A DNA stretch of 32,531 bases, taken from positions 1 to 32,531 of the forward strand of contig PXFI01000032.1 of assembly GCA_003564295.1 (NCBI GenBank), read 5' to 3'. Of the stretch, positions 1 to 8,891 are shown piece after piece (positions within the stretch are counted from its first letter, which is position 1; each line of letters opens with the position of its first letter). The position numbers and the translations under genes were made by a program. This stretch comes from Gemmatimonadota bacterium (GTDB lineage: Bacteria > Gemmatimonadota > Gemmatimonadetes > Longimicrobiales > Gaopeijiaceae). The notes below the pieces were generated by a model that searched no databases, was not told the DNA's origin, and saw only the letters and a list, made by a program, of their open reading frames with translations.

Positions 1-2
1 CC

Positions 3-3000
3 ACCTTCTTCGCCCGGCTCCTGACCTGGGTCCCGGGAGATCCTCTCTGCCGCGTCAACCCCCACACTCCGCCCCTTCTCCACAGCCTGGGAGCCTTCCT
101 GGGAAGCATGGACCGGGCCCTGGAGGATTTCGCCCACCCGGCCCAGGACAGGAAGCTGAGGTGGGACCTGAAGCACGCGGACCAGGTGGTCCCGAACCTC
201 CTCCCTCACGTGGGTGAACCTGCACGGCGGAGACTCCTGGAGGAGATGGCGGGCCGCTTCGGAGAGGCCCTGCGCCCCCTGCTCCCAGCTCTTCGACTGA
301 GCGTCATCCACGGAGATGCCAACGATCACAACGTCCTGGTGGACGAGTGGAGGGCGGGAGCGGATCCCCGGGAACGGAGGGTGTCGGGGGTGGTGGACTT
401 TGGAGATGCCGTCCGGAGCTACACCGTGGGAGAGGCCGCCATCGCCGCCGCCTACGGCATGCTGGAGAAGGAAGATCCCCTAACGGCCGCATCCCACGTG
501 GTGGCCGGGTACCACAGGTCCCTCCCCCTGGAGGAAGAGGAGATAGGGGCCCTCTTTCCACTCATGGGACTGCGCCTATGCCTGTCGGTGGCCATCAGCG
601 CCCATCAGAAGAGCCTGGAGCCCCACAACGAGTACCTCACGGTGAGCGAGGCCCCGGCGTGGGCTCTCCTGGAACGACTGAGGGGGGAGAGTATGGACCT
701 GCCCCATTTCCTCTTCCGGCAGGTCTGCGGGGTGGACCCGGTCCCCGGGAGCCGGGCCGTGGTGGAGTGGCTCCAGGCCCACGGCAGGGAGGCGGGCCCC
801 GTGGTCGGGGGTGGCACGACGGCCACCACCAGCTCACGGGAAGGGGAGGGCGTCCCCAGCCCCCGGCCATCTCCCCTGCACCTTTCCACCACCCCCGTGC
901 ACGTCTTCGACCTGAGCGTGGATTCCCGGGAGTTCTGCCCCGCCCCGGAACCGGAGGACGCCGAGGGGTGGACTCGCACGCTCTTCCAACGGATGGAGGC
1001 CGCGGGGGCTCGGGTGGGCGTGGGCCGCTATGACGAAGTGAGGCGATGGTATACCTCGGACCTCTTCAGCTCCCCGGCAGAGGACGCGCCCGAGTGGAGA
1101 ACCGTGCATCTGGGCGTGGACCTCTTCCTCCCGGCCGGGTCCCCGGTCTTCGCCCCCTTTGACGCAGTGGTCCACTCCCTGGCCCTGAACGCCGGGCCCC
1201 TGGACTATGGGCCCACCGTGATCCTGGAACATGGGGTCCAAGGGGCAGGCCCCGGGAGCCATGGATACGCCCCGGCCCCGGATGCTTTCTCGAGCAGGGG
1301 CGGGCCTGACACCCAAGGCACCCCATCACTTCCACCTCTGCGCTTCTGGACTCTCTACGGACACCTGGGGGAAGAGGTCCTGGCCCGCCTCCAACCCGGG
1401 CAGCAGCTGGCCAGGGGGACGGCCTTCGCCCGCATCGGGGACTTCCCGGTGAACGGGAACTGGGCCCCCCACCTCCACTTCCAGGTCATCACCCACACCC
1501 TGGGAATGGAGGGCAACTTCCCGGGCGTGGGCCGCCCGTCCCAGCGGGACCTCTGGAAGTCCCTCTCCCCCGACCCGAACCTGCTCCTGGGGATTCCGGA
1601 CCCGGATGGGGGCATCGGCGTCAGTCGACCTGGTCGCCACTCCGGCGCTCCCCTGGCTTGGGACAGGGGGCGATCCGTCCAGGACATCCTCCGGAGCCGG
1701 CGGCACCACCTGGGCCCCAACCTGAGCGTCGCCTACGGCCGTCACCTCAAGATCGTCCGGGGCTGGCGCCAGTTCCTCTATGACCAGGAGGGCCAACCCT
1801 ATCTGGACGCCGTCAACAACGTACCCCACGTGGGCCACTGCCACCCCCGGGTGGTGGAGGCGGGCCGGCGACAGATGGCCGTCCTGAACACCAATACCCG
1901 CTACCTCCACGACTCACTGGTGGAGTATGCGGAGCGGCTGGTGGCCCGACTTCCGGAACCCCTGTCCGTGGTCTATTTCGTGTGCAGCGGGAGCGAGGCC
2001 AACGAGCTCGCCCTGCGCATGGCCCGGGCCCATACGAAACGACGGGACGTGGTGGTGGTGGAGGGAGCCTATCACGGCAACACCTCCGCCATGGTGGACC
2101 TGAGCCCTTACAAGTTCGACGGGCCCGGAGGGGAAGGGCCTCCTCCCTGGGTCCACACAACCCTCATGCCGGACCCCTACCGGGGCCGCTACCGGGCCTT
2201 GCCCATGCCGGATCCGGGGGTGGGATCCGAGAGGGCCGGGGAGGACGCCACCCTCCCGGGCCACCCTGCCGGCCCACCATCCAGCCAGCCTCGGCGCCGG
2301 TCCCGGGGGGAGGAAGGCACCCGGTACCCCGAGTACCTCCCGGCCGCCGAGTTGGGCCCCCGCTATGCCGACCACCTCCGGAGCGTGTTGGGCCGCCTGC
2401 ACGAGGAAGGACGGGACCCGGCAGCCTTCTTCTGCGAGCCCCTTCTGGGATGTGGGGGCCAGATCGTCCTGCCCCCGGGCTACCTCGCACAGGCCTTCCA
2501 GCACGTCCGGGAGGCGGGAGGAGTCTGTGTGGCCGACGAGGTACAGGTGGGATTCGGGCGGGTGGGGAGCCATTTCTGGGCCTTCGAGACCCAGGATGTG
2601 ATCCCCGACATCGTCACCCTGGGAAAGCCCATGGGCAACGGCCACCCCCTGGGGGCCCTGGTAACCTCTCCCGAGATCGCCGCCTCCTTCGCCACGGGGA
2701 TGGAGTACTTCAACACCTTCGGCGGGAATCCCGTCTCCTGCGCCATGGGGATGGCCGTACTGGACGTACTGGAGGAGGAGGGTCTTCAGGAGAACGCGCG
2801 GGTGGTGGGGGAGCACCTTCTGGCGGGCCTGAAAGCCCTGAAGGAAGCCCACCCCCTTGTGGGGGACGTCCGGGGCCTGGGGCTCTTCCTGGGGGTGGAG
2901 CTGGTGGAGGATCGGGAAAGGCGAACGCCGGCCACCACCGAAGCGGCTCGGATAAAGGAACGGTGTCGCGACAATGGGATCCTCCTTTCCACCGACGGCC

Positions 3001-3176
3001 CCGACGACAACGTTCTGAAGATCAAGCCCCCCCTGGTCTTCACCCTCCGAGACGCTGACCGCCTGGTGTCATGCCTGGACAGGATCCTCGCGGAGGACCC
3101 TCTCAATCCACCATCAGCCTCCCCAACGCCACCGCGTTCACCTTGGCCCGGGCACTCTCGGACCGGGAGGGGATGA
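3..3176 (+). CDS. APH-like kinase / M23 peptidase / class-III aminotransferase fusion (5' partial)
   Basis: The reading frame is open from base 3, upstream of the first ATG at 108, and its first residues ([11 protein letters not shown]) already fit the phosphotransferase fold, so the true start lies outside the window. Domains in order: an aminoglycoside/choline-kinase-like phosphotransferase with the catalytic HGDANDHN loop (from 309) and a DFG metal motif; an M23 metallopeptidase domain with HLGVD (H at 1107) and HLHF (1470-1481) zinc ligands; and a class-III PLP aminotransferase from about 1690 with SGSEAN, DEVQ and the Schiff-base lysine in TLGKPMGNG (K at 2625). All visible catalytic residues are kept. 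Such three-domain proteins are known and relate to ethanolamine-phosphate phospho-lyase. Inference: the kinase phosphorylates an amino alcohol and the PLP domain then eliminates phosphate; the role of the peptidase domain is unclear. Two low-complexity inserts (about 1230-1330 and 2215-2330) lengthen the peptidase and aminotransferase parts. The tail overlaps the convergent ptb gene. Confidence 0.88.
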   Translation, partial: TFFARLLTWVPGDPLCRVNPHTPPLLHSLGAFLGSMDRALEDFAHPAQDRKLRWDLKHADQVVPNLLPHVGEPARRRLLEEMAGRFGEALRPLLPALRLSVIHGDANDHNVLVDEWRAGADPRERRVSGVVDFGDAVRSYTVGEAAIAAAYGMLEKEDPLTAASHVVAGYHRSLPLEEEEIGALFPLMGLRLCLSVAISAHQKSLEPHNEYLTVSEAPAWALLERLRGESMDLPHFLFRQVCGVDPVPGSRAVVEWLQAHGREAGPVVGGGTTATTSSREGEGVPSPRPSPLHLSTTPVHVFDLSVDSREFCPAPEPEDAEGWTRTLFQRMEAAGARVGVGRYDEVRRWYTSDLFSSPAEDAPEWRTVHLGVDLFLPAGSPVFAPFDAVVHSLALNAGPLDYGPTVILEHGVQGAGPGSHGYAPAPDAFSSRGGPDTQGTPSLPPLRFWTLYGHLGEEVLARLQPGQQLARGTAFARIGDFPVNGNWAPHLHFQVITHTLGMEGNFPGVGRPSQRDLWKSLSPDPNLLLGIPDPDGGIGVSRPGRHSGAPLAWDRGRSVQDILRSRRHHLGPNLSVAYGRHLKIVRGWRQFLYDQEGQPYLDAVNNVPHVGHCHPRVVEAGRRQMAVLNTNTRYLHDSLVEYAERLVARLPEPLSVVYFVCSGSEANELALRMARAHTKRRDVVVVEGAYHGNTSAMVDLSPYKFDGPGGEGPPPWVHTTLMPDPYRGRYRALPMPDPGVGSERAGEDATLPGHPAGPPSSQPRRRSRGEEGTRYPEYLPAAELGPRYADHLRSVLGRLHEEGRDPAAFFCEPLLGCGGQIVLPPGYLAQAFQHVREAGGVCVADEVQVGFGRVGSHFWAFETQDVIPDIVTLGKPMGNGHPLGALVTSPEIAASFATGMEYFNTFGGNPVSCAMGMAVLDVLEEEGLQENARVVGEHLLAGLKALKEAHPLVGDVRGLGLFLGVELVEDRERRTPATTEAARIKERCRDNGILLSTDGPDDNVLKIKPPLVFTLRDADRLVSCLDRILAEDPLNPPSASPTPPRSPWPGHSRTGRG

Positions 3177-4053
3177 GGACGGGGGCCCTGGCTCCCACCA
3201 CCACGTGTCCAGGCTCGAAGGGCACCATGTACTGGAGGGCCTTGGCCGTGATGTTGGCCGCCTCGATGGAAGGGAATAGCAGCACGTCCGCCGCCCCCGC
3301 CACCGGTGACTCCACCCCCTTGCGTCTGGCCGCCTCCGCCGACAGGGCCAAATCCATGGCCAGGGGGCCCGCCACCTCGCAGTCACCGAAGAGCCCCTCC
3401 CTTCCACGACGGGCCAGCTCCGCCGCATCCACGGTGGAGGGCAGGTCCGGATTTACCTTCTCGACGGCGGAGAGGACCGCCACCTTCGGCCTCTCGAATC
3501 CGAGAGCCCGGAACACCTCCAGGGCATTGGTCAGTATCCGGGCCTTGGTCTCCAGGTCCGGGGTCATGTTGATCCCCCCGTCGGTGATGCCCATGAGGCG
3601 GAGTTCTCCCGGAAGGGGGCAATCGAAAAGAAAGACGTCGGACAGAAGGCTTCCCGTTCGCAGGCCCCGGTCCCGGTGCAGAACCTCCCGGAGGAGTCCC
3701 CCGGTGGTGACCCTACCCTTCATGAGCAGGTGGCCGTGACCCTCCCGGACCAGCTTCACCGAGGTGGCCACCGCCTCCTCGGTCTCCTGTCGGTCCACGA
3801 TCTCGAAAGCCTTCGGGTCCCGGTCCATCCCCCTGAGGAGCGTCTCAATGCGCACCCGGTCACCCACCAGGACGCTCCGGGCCAGGCCCTCCTCCTCAGC
3901 AAGGGCCGCCGCCTCAAGGGCGACCTGGTCCTGGGCCGAGGCGATGACCACGATGCGGGCAGGGAGAGACCGGGCACGTCGCACCAACCCTTCCATGGAA
4001 CAGACGGAACCCGCCAACCGTTCGGCCGATCCGGCCGAGGAAACATCACTCAT
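3103..4053 (-). CDS. ptb: Phosphate butyryltransferase (phosphate acyltransferase family)
   Basis: A 316-residue protein of the phosphate acetyl/butyryltransferase family, which converts butyryl-CoA (or a branched-chain acyl-CoA) plus phosphate to acyl phosphate and CoA in the cytoplasm. Family signatures seen are HLLMKGRVTTGGLLREVL, LSDVFLFDCP, ITDGGINMTPDLETK and the C-terminal [14 protein letters not shown]. Length is normal for Ptb (about 300). It follows the butyrate kinase gene by only 4 bases, and its ribosome binding site (AAGGAG) lies inside the end of buk, so the two are surely one operon. The pair makes ATP from acyl-CoA; the acyl chain could be butyryl, isobutyryl or isovaleryl. 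Its last 74 bases overlap the convergent fusion gene. Confidence 0.93.
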   Translation of the reverse strand: MSDVSSAGSAERLAGSVCSMEGLVRRARSLPARIVVIASAQDQVALEAAALAEEEGLARSVLVGDRVRIETLLRGMDRDPKAFEIVDRQETEEAVATSVKLVREGHGHLLMKGRVTTGGLLREVLHRDRGLRTGSLLSDVFLFDCPLPGELRLMGITDGGINMTPDLETKARILTNALEVFRALGFERPKVAVLSAVEKVNPDLPSTVDAAELARRGREGLFGDCEVAGPLAMDLALSAEAARRKGVESPVAGAADVLLFPSIEAANITAKALQYMVPFEPGHVVVGARAPVLIPSRSESARAKVNAVALGRLMVD

Positions 4054-4057
4054 GGTC

Positions 4058-5179
4058 TCAATACTCCTTCGCTTCTTCCTCGCCCCAAAGAACCCTGAGA
4101 GCCCCCAGGGCCAGGGCCTTCATCTCCCCCACCTCCGGCAGGATCTCCACGGGCCCCAGGAAGGCCACCCGCTCCCGGATCCACCCCGTGAGGAGGCCGC
4201 TGGAGGCCAGGCCTCCGGTGAGGACGATGGCCTCCACACCCCCCTTCAACACCGTGGTCATGGCACCGATCTCCTTGGCGATCTGGTAGGCCATGGCTTC
4301 GTAGACCATCCGGGCTTCCTGATCCCCCCGGGTGATCCGCTCTTCAACCTCCCGTCCGTCGGCGGTACCGAGATGGCTCGACAGCCCGCCTCGCTTCACC
4401 GTCATCTCCCTGAGTTCCTTCACCGTGAAGGCTCCCGAGTCCACGAGATCCAGGAGCTCCTGCGTAGGCAGCCCCCCGGCCCTTGTGGGGGAAAAGGGCC
4501 CACCGCTGTTGGCGTTGTTGGCATCCACAATGCGCCCGTCTTCCACCGGACAGACGGAAGTCCCGCCCCCCAGATGGGCCACCACAAACCGGGAACCCTC
4601 TACTTCCCTCTCCTCCCGCCGGCACAGCTCCCGCACCAGGGCATGGATACTCAGGGCGTGACTCAGGGCCCTTCTCTGGATCTCACGCAGGCCGGAGTAA
4701 CGCGCCAGCTCCCCGAACTCGTCGGTGGACACAGGATCCACGATGAAAGCCGGAATCAGCCCCAGGCCGGGAGATTCACCAACGCCTTCTCCCGAAGCCC
4801 TCTCCCTGGTGGCTTCATCCGCCACCGCCTGGGCGAGGGCACACCCCAGGTTCGATGCGTGGGCACCCTGCCGGTTGCCCCGGGCGTCGGCAAGCATGGC
4901 CTCCGTCACTCTGTAGGTGCCCCCCTCCACGGGACGAAGGAGCCCCCCCCTCCCCACCACCGCCGAGAGTCTCGATCCCTCGATCCCCTCGTGGCCCAGC
5001 CACCAACGGATACCTTCGAGACGGGGGATGAACTGTCTCCACAGGTCCGCTCCCCCCTGGGAGGGCGGAACCGGCAGGGAAGCCTCTTTCAGACAGCCCT
5101 CCCCCGCAAAGAGGGCAACCTTTGTGGAGGTGGATCCTGGATTGATGACCAGGATCATGTGCTTGCTTTCTGAAGCCAT
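4058..5179 (-). CDS. buk: Butyrate kinase
   Basis: A 373-residue acetokinase-family protein that transfers phosphate from butyryl phosphate to ADP. The N-terminal phosphate-binding motif VINPGSTSTKVA, the central FVVAHLGGGTSV and the ANNANSGGPFSPTRAGGLP stretch are typical of butyrate rather than acetate kinases. The ATG at 5179 has GGGGAG about 12 bases upstream; a second ATG eight codons in (5158) would place the motif closer to the N-terminus, as in most Buk proteins, so the start is uncertain by 7 residues. It is the first gene of a minus-strand operon with ptb and is divergent from a MarR regulator across about 340 bases, which makes that regulator a candidate controller. Confidence 0.93.
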   Translation of the reverse strand: MASESKHMILVINPGSTSTKVALFAGEGCLKEASLPVPPSQGGADLWRQFIPRLEGIRWWLGHEGIEGSRLSAVVGRGGLLRPVEGGTYRVTEAMLADARGNRQGAHASNLGCALAQAVADEATRERASGEGVGESPGLGLIPAFIVDPVSTDEFGELARYSGLREIQRRALSHALSIHALVRELCRREEREVEGSRFVVAHLGGGTSVCPVEDGRIVDANNANSGGPFSPTRAGGLPTQELLDLVDSGAFTVKELREMTVKRGGLSSHLGTADGREVEERITRGDQEARMVYEAMAYQIAKEIGAMTTVLKGGVEAIVLTGGLASSGLLTGWIRERVAFLGPVEILPEVGEMKALALGALRVLWGEEEAKEY

Positions 5180-5522
5180 GGATTCGGCATGCTCCCCGGA
5201 CGGCCTGTGACCATCCGCCGTATGTGGTGGTATGTCCCACGCCAGGACAGATGTTGCGGCAGATTTGTCTCATGGCATGCAACCCTGTCCGGCCCCTCAG
5301 CGGTGAGCACCCGGCTCGGGACCCAACATCGTCCAGCACCGCTCTTATGGTTTCCTGGTTTCCCTTCCCAATCCCCTCACCAATCTGGTGGGCACGAAGC
5401 TTGCCGAAAGCTGATGCCGATAGTGGATCTTGTCCATATCGTTAACGGTAGCAATATTTGTGGGCGTTAACTGGGATGGCATCCACTACGGGGTGGAGAG
5501 CTCCGAGGGAAGGGGACAGATT
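5180..5522. other. Divergent intergenic region between buk and the MarR gene
   Basis: About 340 bases with no convincing gene. It must hold the promoters for buk (minus) and the MarR gene (plus). The visible structure is a pair of CGTTAAC words 25 bases apart near the MarR side (listed separately). ORFs that cross this region lack family resemblance and conflict with the better starts of the two genes. Confidence 0.5.
5430..5471 (+). promoter_or_regulatory. Possible promoter/operator with two CGTTAAC words
   Basis: CGTTAAC occurs at 5440-5446 and again at 5465-5471, exactly 25 bases apart, each containing the palindrome GTTAAC. TTGTCC (5430-5435) and CAATAT (5452-5457), 16 bases apart, could be a sigma70-type promoter running toward the MarR gene. 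The repeats would flank or overlap it, as expected for an autoregulated MarR-type operator. This is inference from spacing and symmetry only. Confidence 0.3.
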
Positions 5523-6137
5523 GTGGGCATGATCAACGACTTCATGGGCAGCGTTCGAATCCTCGCCACCACCATCGACGAGTGGATGGAGGAGGAGTTG
5601 AAGGAAACCACGAAGAACCGGATCACCCCTTCTCAACTCAGGGTCTTGAAGCTCGTGGCCCGGACCAACGCCCGGCGCATCGGCGACGTGGCCGATTTCC
5701 TGGCCGTGAGCAACGCCGCTGCCAGCAAGGCTGTGGACCGGCTTGTCCGCCGGGGCCTCCTCCGCCGGAAAGAGTCTCCCAAGGACCGCCGGGCGGTTGA
5801 GCTTTCTCTCACGCCTGAGGGTCGCCATACCCTGGCCCAGTACGAGGCCGCAGCGAACCAGGTCTTGAAAGAGGTGTTCGGGTCCCTGCCCCCCGAACAG
5901 CTCCAGGCCACAGCCGAATTCCTGGACAGGCTCTCGGTCCGCATGGTCAGCGAGGGCCACACCCGTGAAGGCATCTGTCTTAGGTGCGGCATTCACTTCA
6001 GGGACCGGTGCCTCCTGCGTCAGAGCGTGGGACGAAACTGTTACTTTCATCTCCACGGGGGGTCGTCCCTCAGCGACCACGACACCCTGTCCCCTGTGGG
6101 CGAAGAGGTGGAGGGATCCCGAAAGGGAACGACATAG
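5523..6137 (+). CDS. MarR-family transcriptional regulator with C-terminal Cys4 tail
   Basis: The GTG at 5523 is preferred (204 residues) because AAGGGGA lies six bases upstream; the ATG at 5529 is an alternative, and the frame is open back to 5430. Residues about 35-100 form a MarR winged helix-turn-helix: a recognition helix around SNAAASKAVDRLVRRG and a wing with SPKDRRAVELSLTPEG. After the dimerisation helices the protein adds a tail with Cys152, Cys155, Cys163 and Cys173 (spacing C-x2-C-x7-C-x9-C), which looks like a zinc or iron-sulfur site, followed by an acidic, probably disordered end. It is divergent from buk-ptb and is a candidate regulator of them. The effector is unknown; the cysteines suggest metal or redox sensing. 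Confidence 0.8.
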   Translation: MGMINDFMGSVRILATTIDEWMEEELKETTKNRITPSQLRVLKLVARTNARRIGDVADFLAVSNAAASKAVDRLVRRGLLRRKESPKDRRAVELSLTPEGRHTLAQYEAAANQVLKEVFGSLPPEQLQATAEFLDRLSVRMVSEGHTREGICLRCGIHFRDRCLLRQSVGRNCYFHLHGGSSLSDHDTLSPVGEEVEGSRKGTT

Positions 6138-6202
6138 ATGAAGGCGGGACCCTGGCCCCCTGCTTGCCACAGGCTCGGCTCCCGCAAGGCTTCCCCGGGA
6201 AT

Positions 6203-6228
6203 CAGGTCTTCCAGCCGATCCAGACCTG
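6203..6228 (+). terminator. Weak hairpin downstream of the MarR gene
   Basis: CAGGTCT (6203-6209) pairs perfectly with AGACCTG (6222-6228) across a 12-base loop and is followed by GTTTCCATTTCC. The stem is short and the T-tract is broken, so termination of the MarR transcript here is only a possibility. Confidence 0.25.
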
Positions 6229-6280
6229 GTTTCCATTTCCCCAGGTTGGCGCCACCATTGGGCTGACCACACACCCTACC

Positions 6281-6320
6281 CCGAAAAACGGCGGGGGCCC
6301 TCCTCTTGGAGGGACCCCGC
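6281..6320 (-). terminator. Rho-independent terminator of the GGDEF gene
   Basis: Read on the minus strand, a 13-bp stem with one mismatch (arms 6320-6308 and 6303-6291, four-base loop) is followed within two bases by TTTTT. It sits about 115 bases past the stop of the minus-strand GGDEF gene. The plus strand lacks a T-run after the hairpin, so it works best as a minus-strand terminator. Confidence 0.7.
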
Positions 6321-6435
6321 TCCTGCCCTCCGGGCCCGATACATTTCCGCCTCTTGCCCACACCCCTCAGATAACCGAGGCGATTCCTGATCCTTGCAGG
6401 GTCGAAGCTCTCGGCTTCGGGAAGGCCCACCCCAG

Positions 6436-7614
6436 TCAGCCCTTCCGTCCGGAACCATGGACCGCTTCGTCGGCCCGCTTCAAAACGGCTTCGGGGGCTG
6501 ATTCGTCGGCGCTGGAATCGGCCACCCCGACGCTCACCTTCACGATCAGGCGTCTCGTCGGCGTCCCCCCTTCGGTCTTCGCCGTCCCCGGATCCCCGGT
6601 CTTCGCCCGGGGACGACGCCACCTCCTGAGACCGAATGGAGAATCCTGCAGCGACCGCTGGAAGCCGCCCAGATGGCGCAGGGTCTCGGCTTCGGTCCTC
6701 CCGGGAAAGAGCAGGGCGAATTCGTCGCCCCCGTACCGGTAGGCTCGGCCGCCGCCGGGGACCTTGGTCAAGCGTGACGCCACCATGCGGAGCACCTGAT
6801 CCCCCACATCGTGTCCGTATCGGTCGTTGAATTGGCTGAAATCGTCGATGTCCACCACGGCCGTGGCGTAAGATCCCCTCATGAGCTGAAGGTCCCTGAG
6901 CAGGGCCCGCCGGCCCGGAAGGCCCGTGAGGCCGTCCCTGTAGGCCCAGGCTGAGGAAGGGTCCAGGACCGAGAGCCCAAGCGTCAGGCCCGCCCCCATG
7001 AAAAGGACCAGCACCCGTCCCGGATCCCCGGCAAGGCAGAGGGCCAGGGCAACCGCCAGGACACTCCAGAGAATCCCTCGCTCCACGGGACCGTCCCTCC
7101 GCAGGGCCACGACAAAGACCATGAGGACGGCCAGCACGAAGGCTGTCATCACCGGAAGGGGCACCCCGAGGCGATCCGTGACGGCGGGGTAGACGAGGTC
7201 AGCAGCCAGGAGCCCCGTGGTGACCCCAGGGGCCAGGTACAAGAAAGAGCCTCCCAGGACCCCGAGGGCTCCCACACAGGCGATCTGCATGAGCCCCATG
7301 GCCGAAAAGACCCCCCGGTCCCCGAAGGGCACCAGGACCACGGCAGACAGGGCGAAGAGCCCTCCCCCGACATAGAGGGCCGGCATACCTCCGGCCCCGC
7401 TGGACGCCATGGCTGCCAGCGCCACCAGACCCAGGATCAGGGCTACCACCCTGCTCCGGTGCCGGGATCCGGCCAGCAGCGCCGCCCAGCCGAAGGCGAT
7501 CCATGGAAACCCTCTGGAGGCCACGGCCACGAGGCCCTCCGGGCCATACGCCACCGCCGTAGCAGCCACGAGGACCAGGCCGCCGGGAAAGAGCCAGGAG
7601 AGGAGTCCCTTCAT
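6436..7614 (-). CDS. Membrane-bound diguanylate cyclase (GGDEF)
   Basis: A 392-residue protein. The first about 220 residues are a run of hydrophobic helices (roughly seven or eight), and the rest is a GGDEF domain that would make cyclic di-GMP from two GTP on the cytoplasmic side. Seen in order: DGLTGLPGRRALL, VVDIDDFSQFNDRYGHDVGD, RYGGDEFALLFPG and VKVSVGVAD. The active-site GGDEF and the metal-binding aspartates are intact. The RxxD inhibitory site is absent: the position nine before GG is Pro and six before is Gly. A basic insert lies between the GGDEF helix and the last strand, and the C-terminal ADEAVHGSGRKG departs from the usual ADxALYxAK. No good ribosome binding site precedes the ATG at 7614. 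The signal sensed by the membrane part is unknown. Confidence 0.87.
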   Translation of the reverse strand: MKGLLSWLFPGGLVLVAATAVAYGPEGLVAVASRGFPWIAFGWAALLAGSRHRSRVVALILGLVALAAMASSGAGGMPALYVGGGLFALSAVVLVPFGDRGVFSAMGLMQIACVGALGVLGGSFLYLAPGVTTGLLAADLVYPAVTDRLGVPLPVMTAFVLAVLMVFVVALRRDGPVERGILWSVLAVALALCLAGDPGRVLVLFMGAGLTLGLSVLDPSSAWAYRDGLTGLPGRRALLRDLQLMRGSYATAVVDIDDFSQFNDRYGHDVGDQVLRMVASRLTKVPGGGRAYRYGGDEFALLFPGRTEAETLRHLGGFQRSLQDSPFGLRRWRRPRAKTGDPGTAKTEGGTPTRRLIVKVSVGVADSSADESAPEAVLKRADEAVHGSGRKG

Positions 7615-7724
7615 GAAGAGACAGGCTAACCCGGCGAGGGAACGGCCACAATAGTAAGGGCAGCTACGACAAGGTGTTTCGAGGAACGAGGGGTGGGGGT
7701 CAGGAAGACGAGAGCGCCGGTCGC

Positions 7725-8501
7725 TCAGTTGTTCTGAGCGAAGCGCTCCAGCATGGCCCGCTCGTCGGGGGTAAGGGACCTGACACCCGAGCTCAACGCC
7801 TTCTCCAGGACCCGCTCCACCTCATCCCGGTTGAGCTCATGAAGCTTGTCCAGGGGGATGGCCTTCCACCTCCGCAGAGCCTCCCTGTCATCGCTCCGAC
7901 CAGCGCTGTCGGTCAACCTCTCCTTCGGCGTGGGCATGGGACGCCATTGTTGAAAGTACTTTCGCCGTTGCCACCGGAGGTAGGCATACCCTGCGGCGAA
8001 GCCCCCCAGATGGGCGAAGTGGGCGATTCCTGTTCCACTGCCCGAGATCCCGGCGTAAAGGGACACCACCGCCAGGACGATAACGAGCCACCGGGCCTGC
8101 ACGGGCAGCACGCCCCAGATGTAGATGGGGGCCTTGGGCCAGAAGTAGGCGAAGGCCAGCAGGACCCCGAACACGGCGCCCGATGCTCCCACCACGGCCG
8201 CGTGGGGAGCGAAGAGGAAGGAGAAGGCGGCCCCCCCGAGGCCACTCAGGAAATAGAGCTTGAGAAACGATTTCCCCCCGAGTTGCATCTCTAGGCGGGG
8301 GCCGAAGAAGAAGATCGCCAGCATGTTGAAGAAGAGGTGCCAGAAGTTGGCGTGAACGAACATGTAGGTGACGACACCCCAGGGCTGGGAGAGGATGCCC
8401 ATGGGCCAGAGCGCCAGAAGAGCCCCCAGCCGGGGTTGGGCAGCGGTCAGGAAGAAGACCACCACGTTGGCAATCAGGAGGCGCACGACCCAGGGAGTCA
8501 T
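7725..8501 (-). CDS. Rhomboid-family intramembrane serine protease
   Basis: A 258-residue polytopic protein that should cleave substrates within the membrane. Catalytic dyad: Ser107 in GASGAVFG and His164 in HFAHLGGFAAGY. The conserved HANFWHLFFNM segment (His50, His55, Asn59) supplies the oxyanion side. Six hydrophobic segments are visible. After about residue 175 comes a soluble, charged C-terminal tail ending in a short helical stretch (LTPDERAMLERF). The ATG at 8501 is preceded by AAAAGGAATCC. It lies 110 bases upstream of the GGDEF gene on the same strand, and co-transcription is possible. The substrate cannot be inferred. Confidence 0.92.
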   Translation of the reverse strand: MTPWVVRLLIANVVVFFLTAAQPRLGALLALWPMGILSQPWGVVTYMFVHANFWHLFFNMLAIFFFGPRLEMQLGGKSFLKLYFLSGLGGAAFSFLFAPHAAVVGASGAVFGVLLAFAYFWPKAPIYIWGVLPVQARWLVIVLAVVSLYAGISGSGTGIAHFAHLGGFAAGYAYLRWQRRKYFQQWRPMPTPKERLTDSAGRSDDREALRRWKAIPLDKLHELNRDEVERVLEKALSSGVRSLTPDERAMLERFAQNN

Positions 8502-8518
8502 GGATTCCTTTTCGTTCC

Positions 8519-8542
8519 GGCCCGCCCCGCAGTCGGCGGGCC
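8519..8542 (-). other. Hairpin in the 5' leader of the rhomboid gene
   Basis: GGCCCGCC (8519-8526) and GGCGGGCC (8535-8542) are perfect complements around an eight-base loop. On the minus strand the stem ends 17 bases before the rhomboid ATG, just ahead of the ribosome binding site. There is no T-run, so it is more likely a leader structure than a terminator. Confidence 0.4.
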
Positions 8543-8891
8543 ATGAGCGTTCCGTCGGAGAACCGACACCACGTCTTCAATACCGCCCAGGACTTCAATG
8601 GTTCGCTCGGTCCGGGTCCGCGCACCCGGCATTCCGGAGGCGAAGGCGGCCGGCCCGACTCGGGCTGGCGGGCAAGTTACTGGAGCTTGCCTCCACCGGC
8701 GACCCCACCTGTGAAGGCCCCCCGCATGGGCGGCCCCGGCCTCCAGGATTCCCGGCTGACCTGAGGAGAAGAATCCGCACCTACCACCGACAGGAACACA
8801 CCGGCCCAGTTGGCACGGGCGTTGCAACTCAGCGGGCACGCGGGGTCCCCACGGGGCCCTCGATGTGCCTCTCGATAGTCCTACATATCAC

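Noticed and set aside
1982-3058. Long open frames on other frames and strands within the fusion gene, such as a 358-codon plus-strand frame
   Set aside because: High GC makes stop codons rare; these translations are proline/arginine/glycine-rich with no motifs, while the main frame has clear catalytic motifs.
5553-5562. GTTCGAATCC, resembling a tRNA T-loop
   Set aside because: It lies inside the well-supported MarR coding frame and no acceptor, D-arm or anticodon stems can be built around it.
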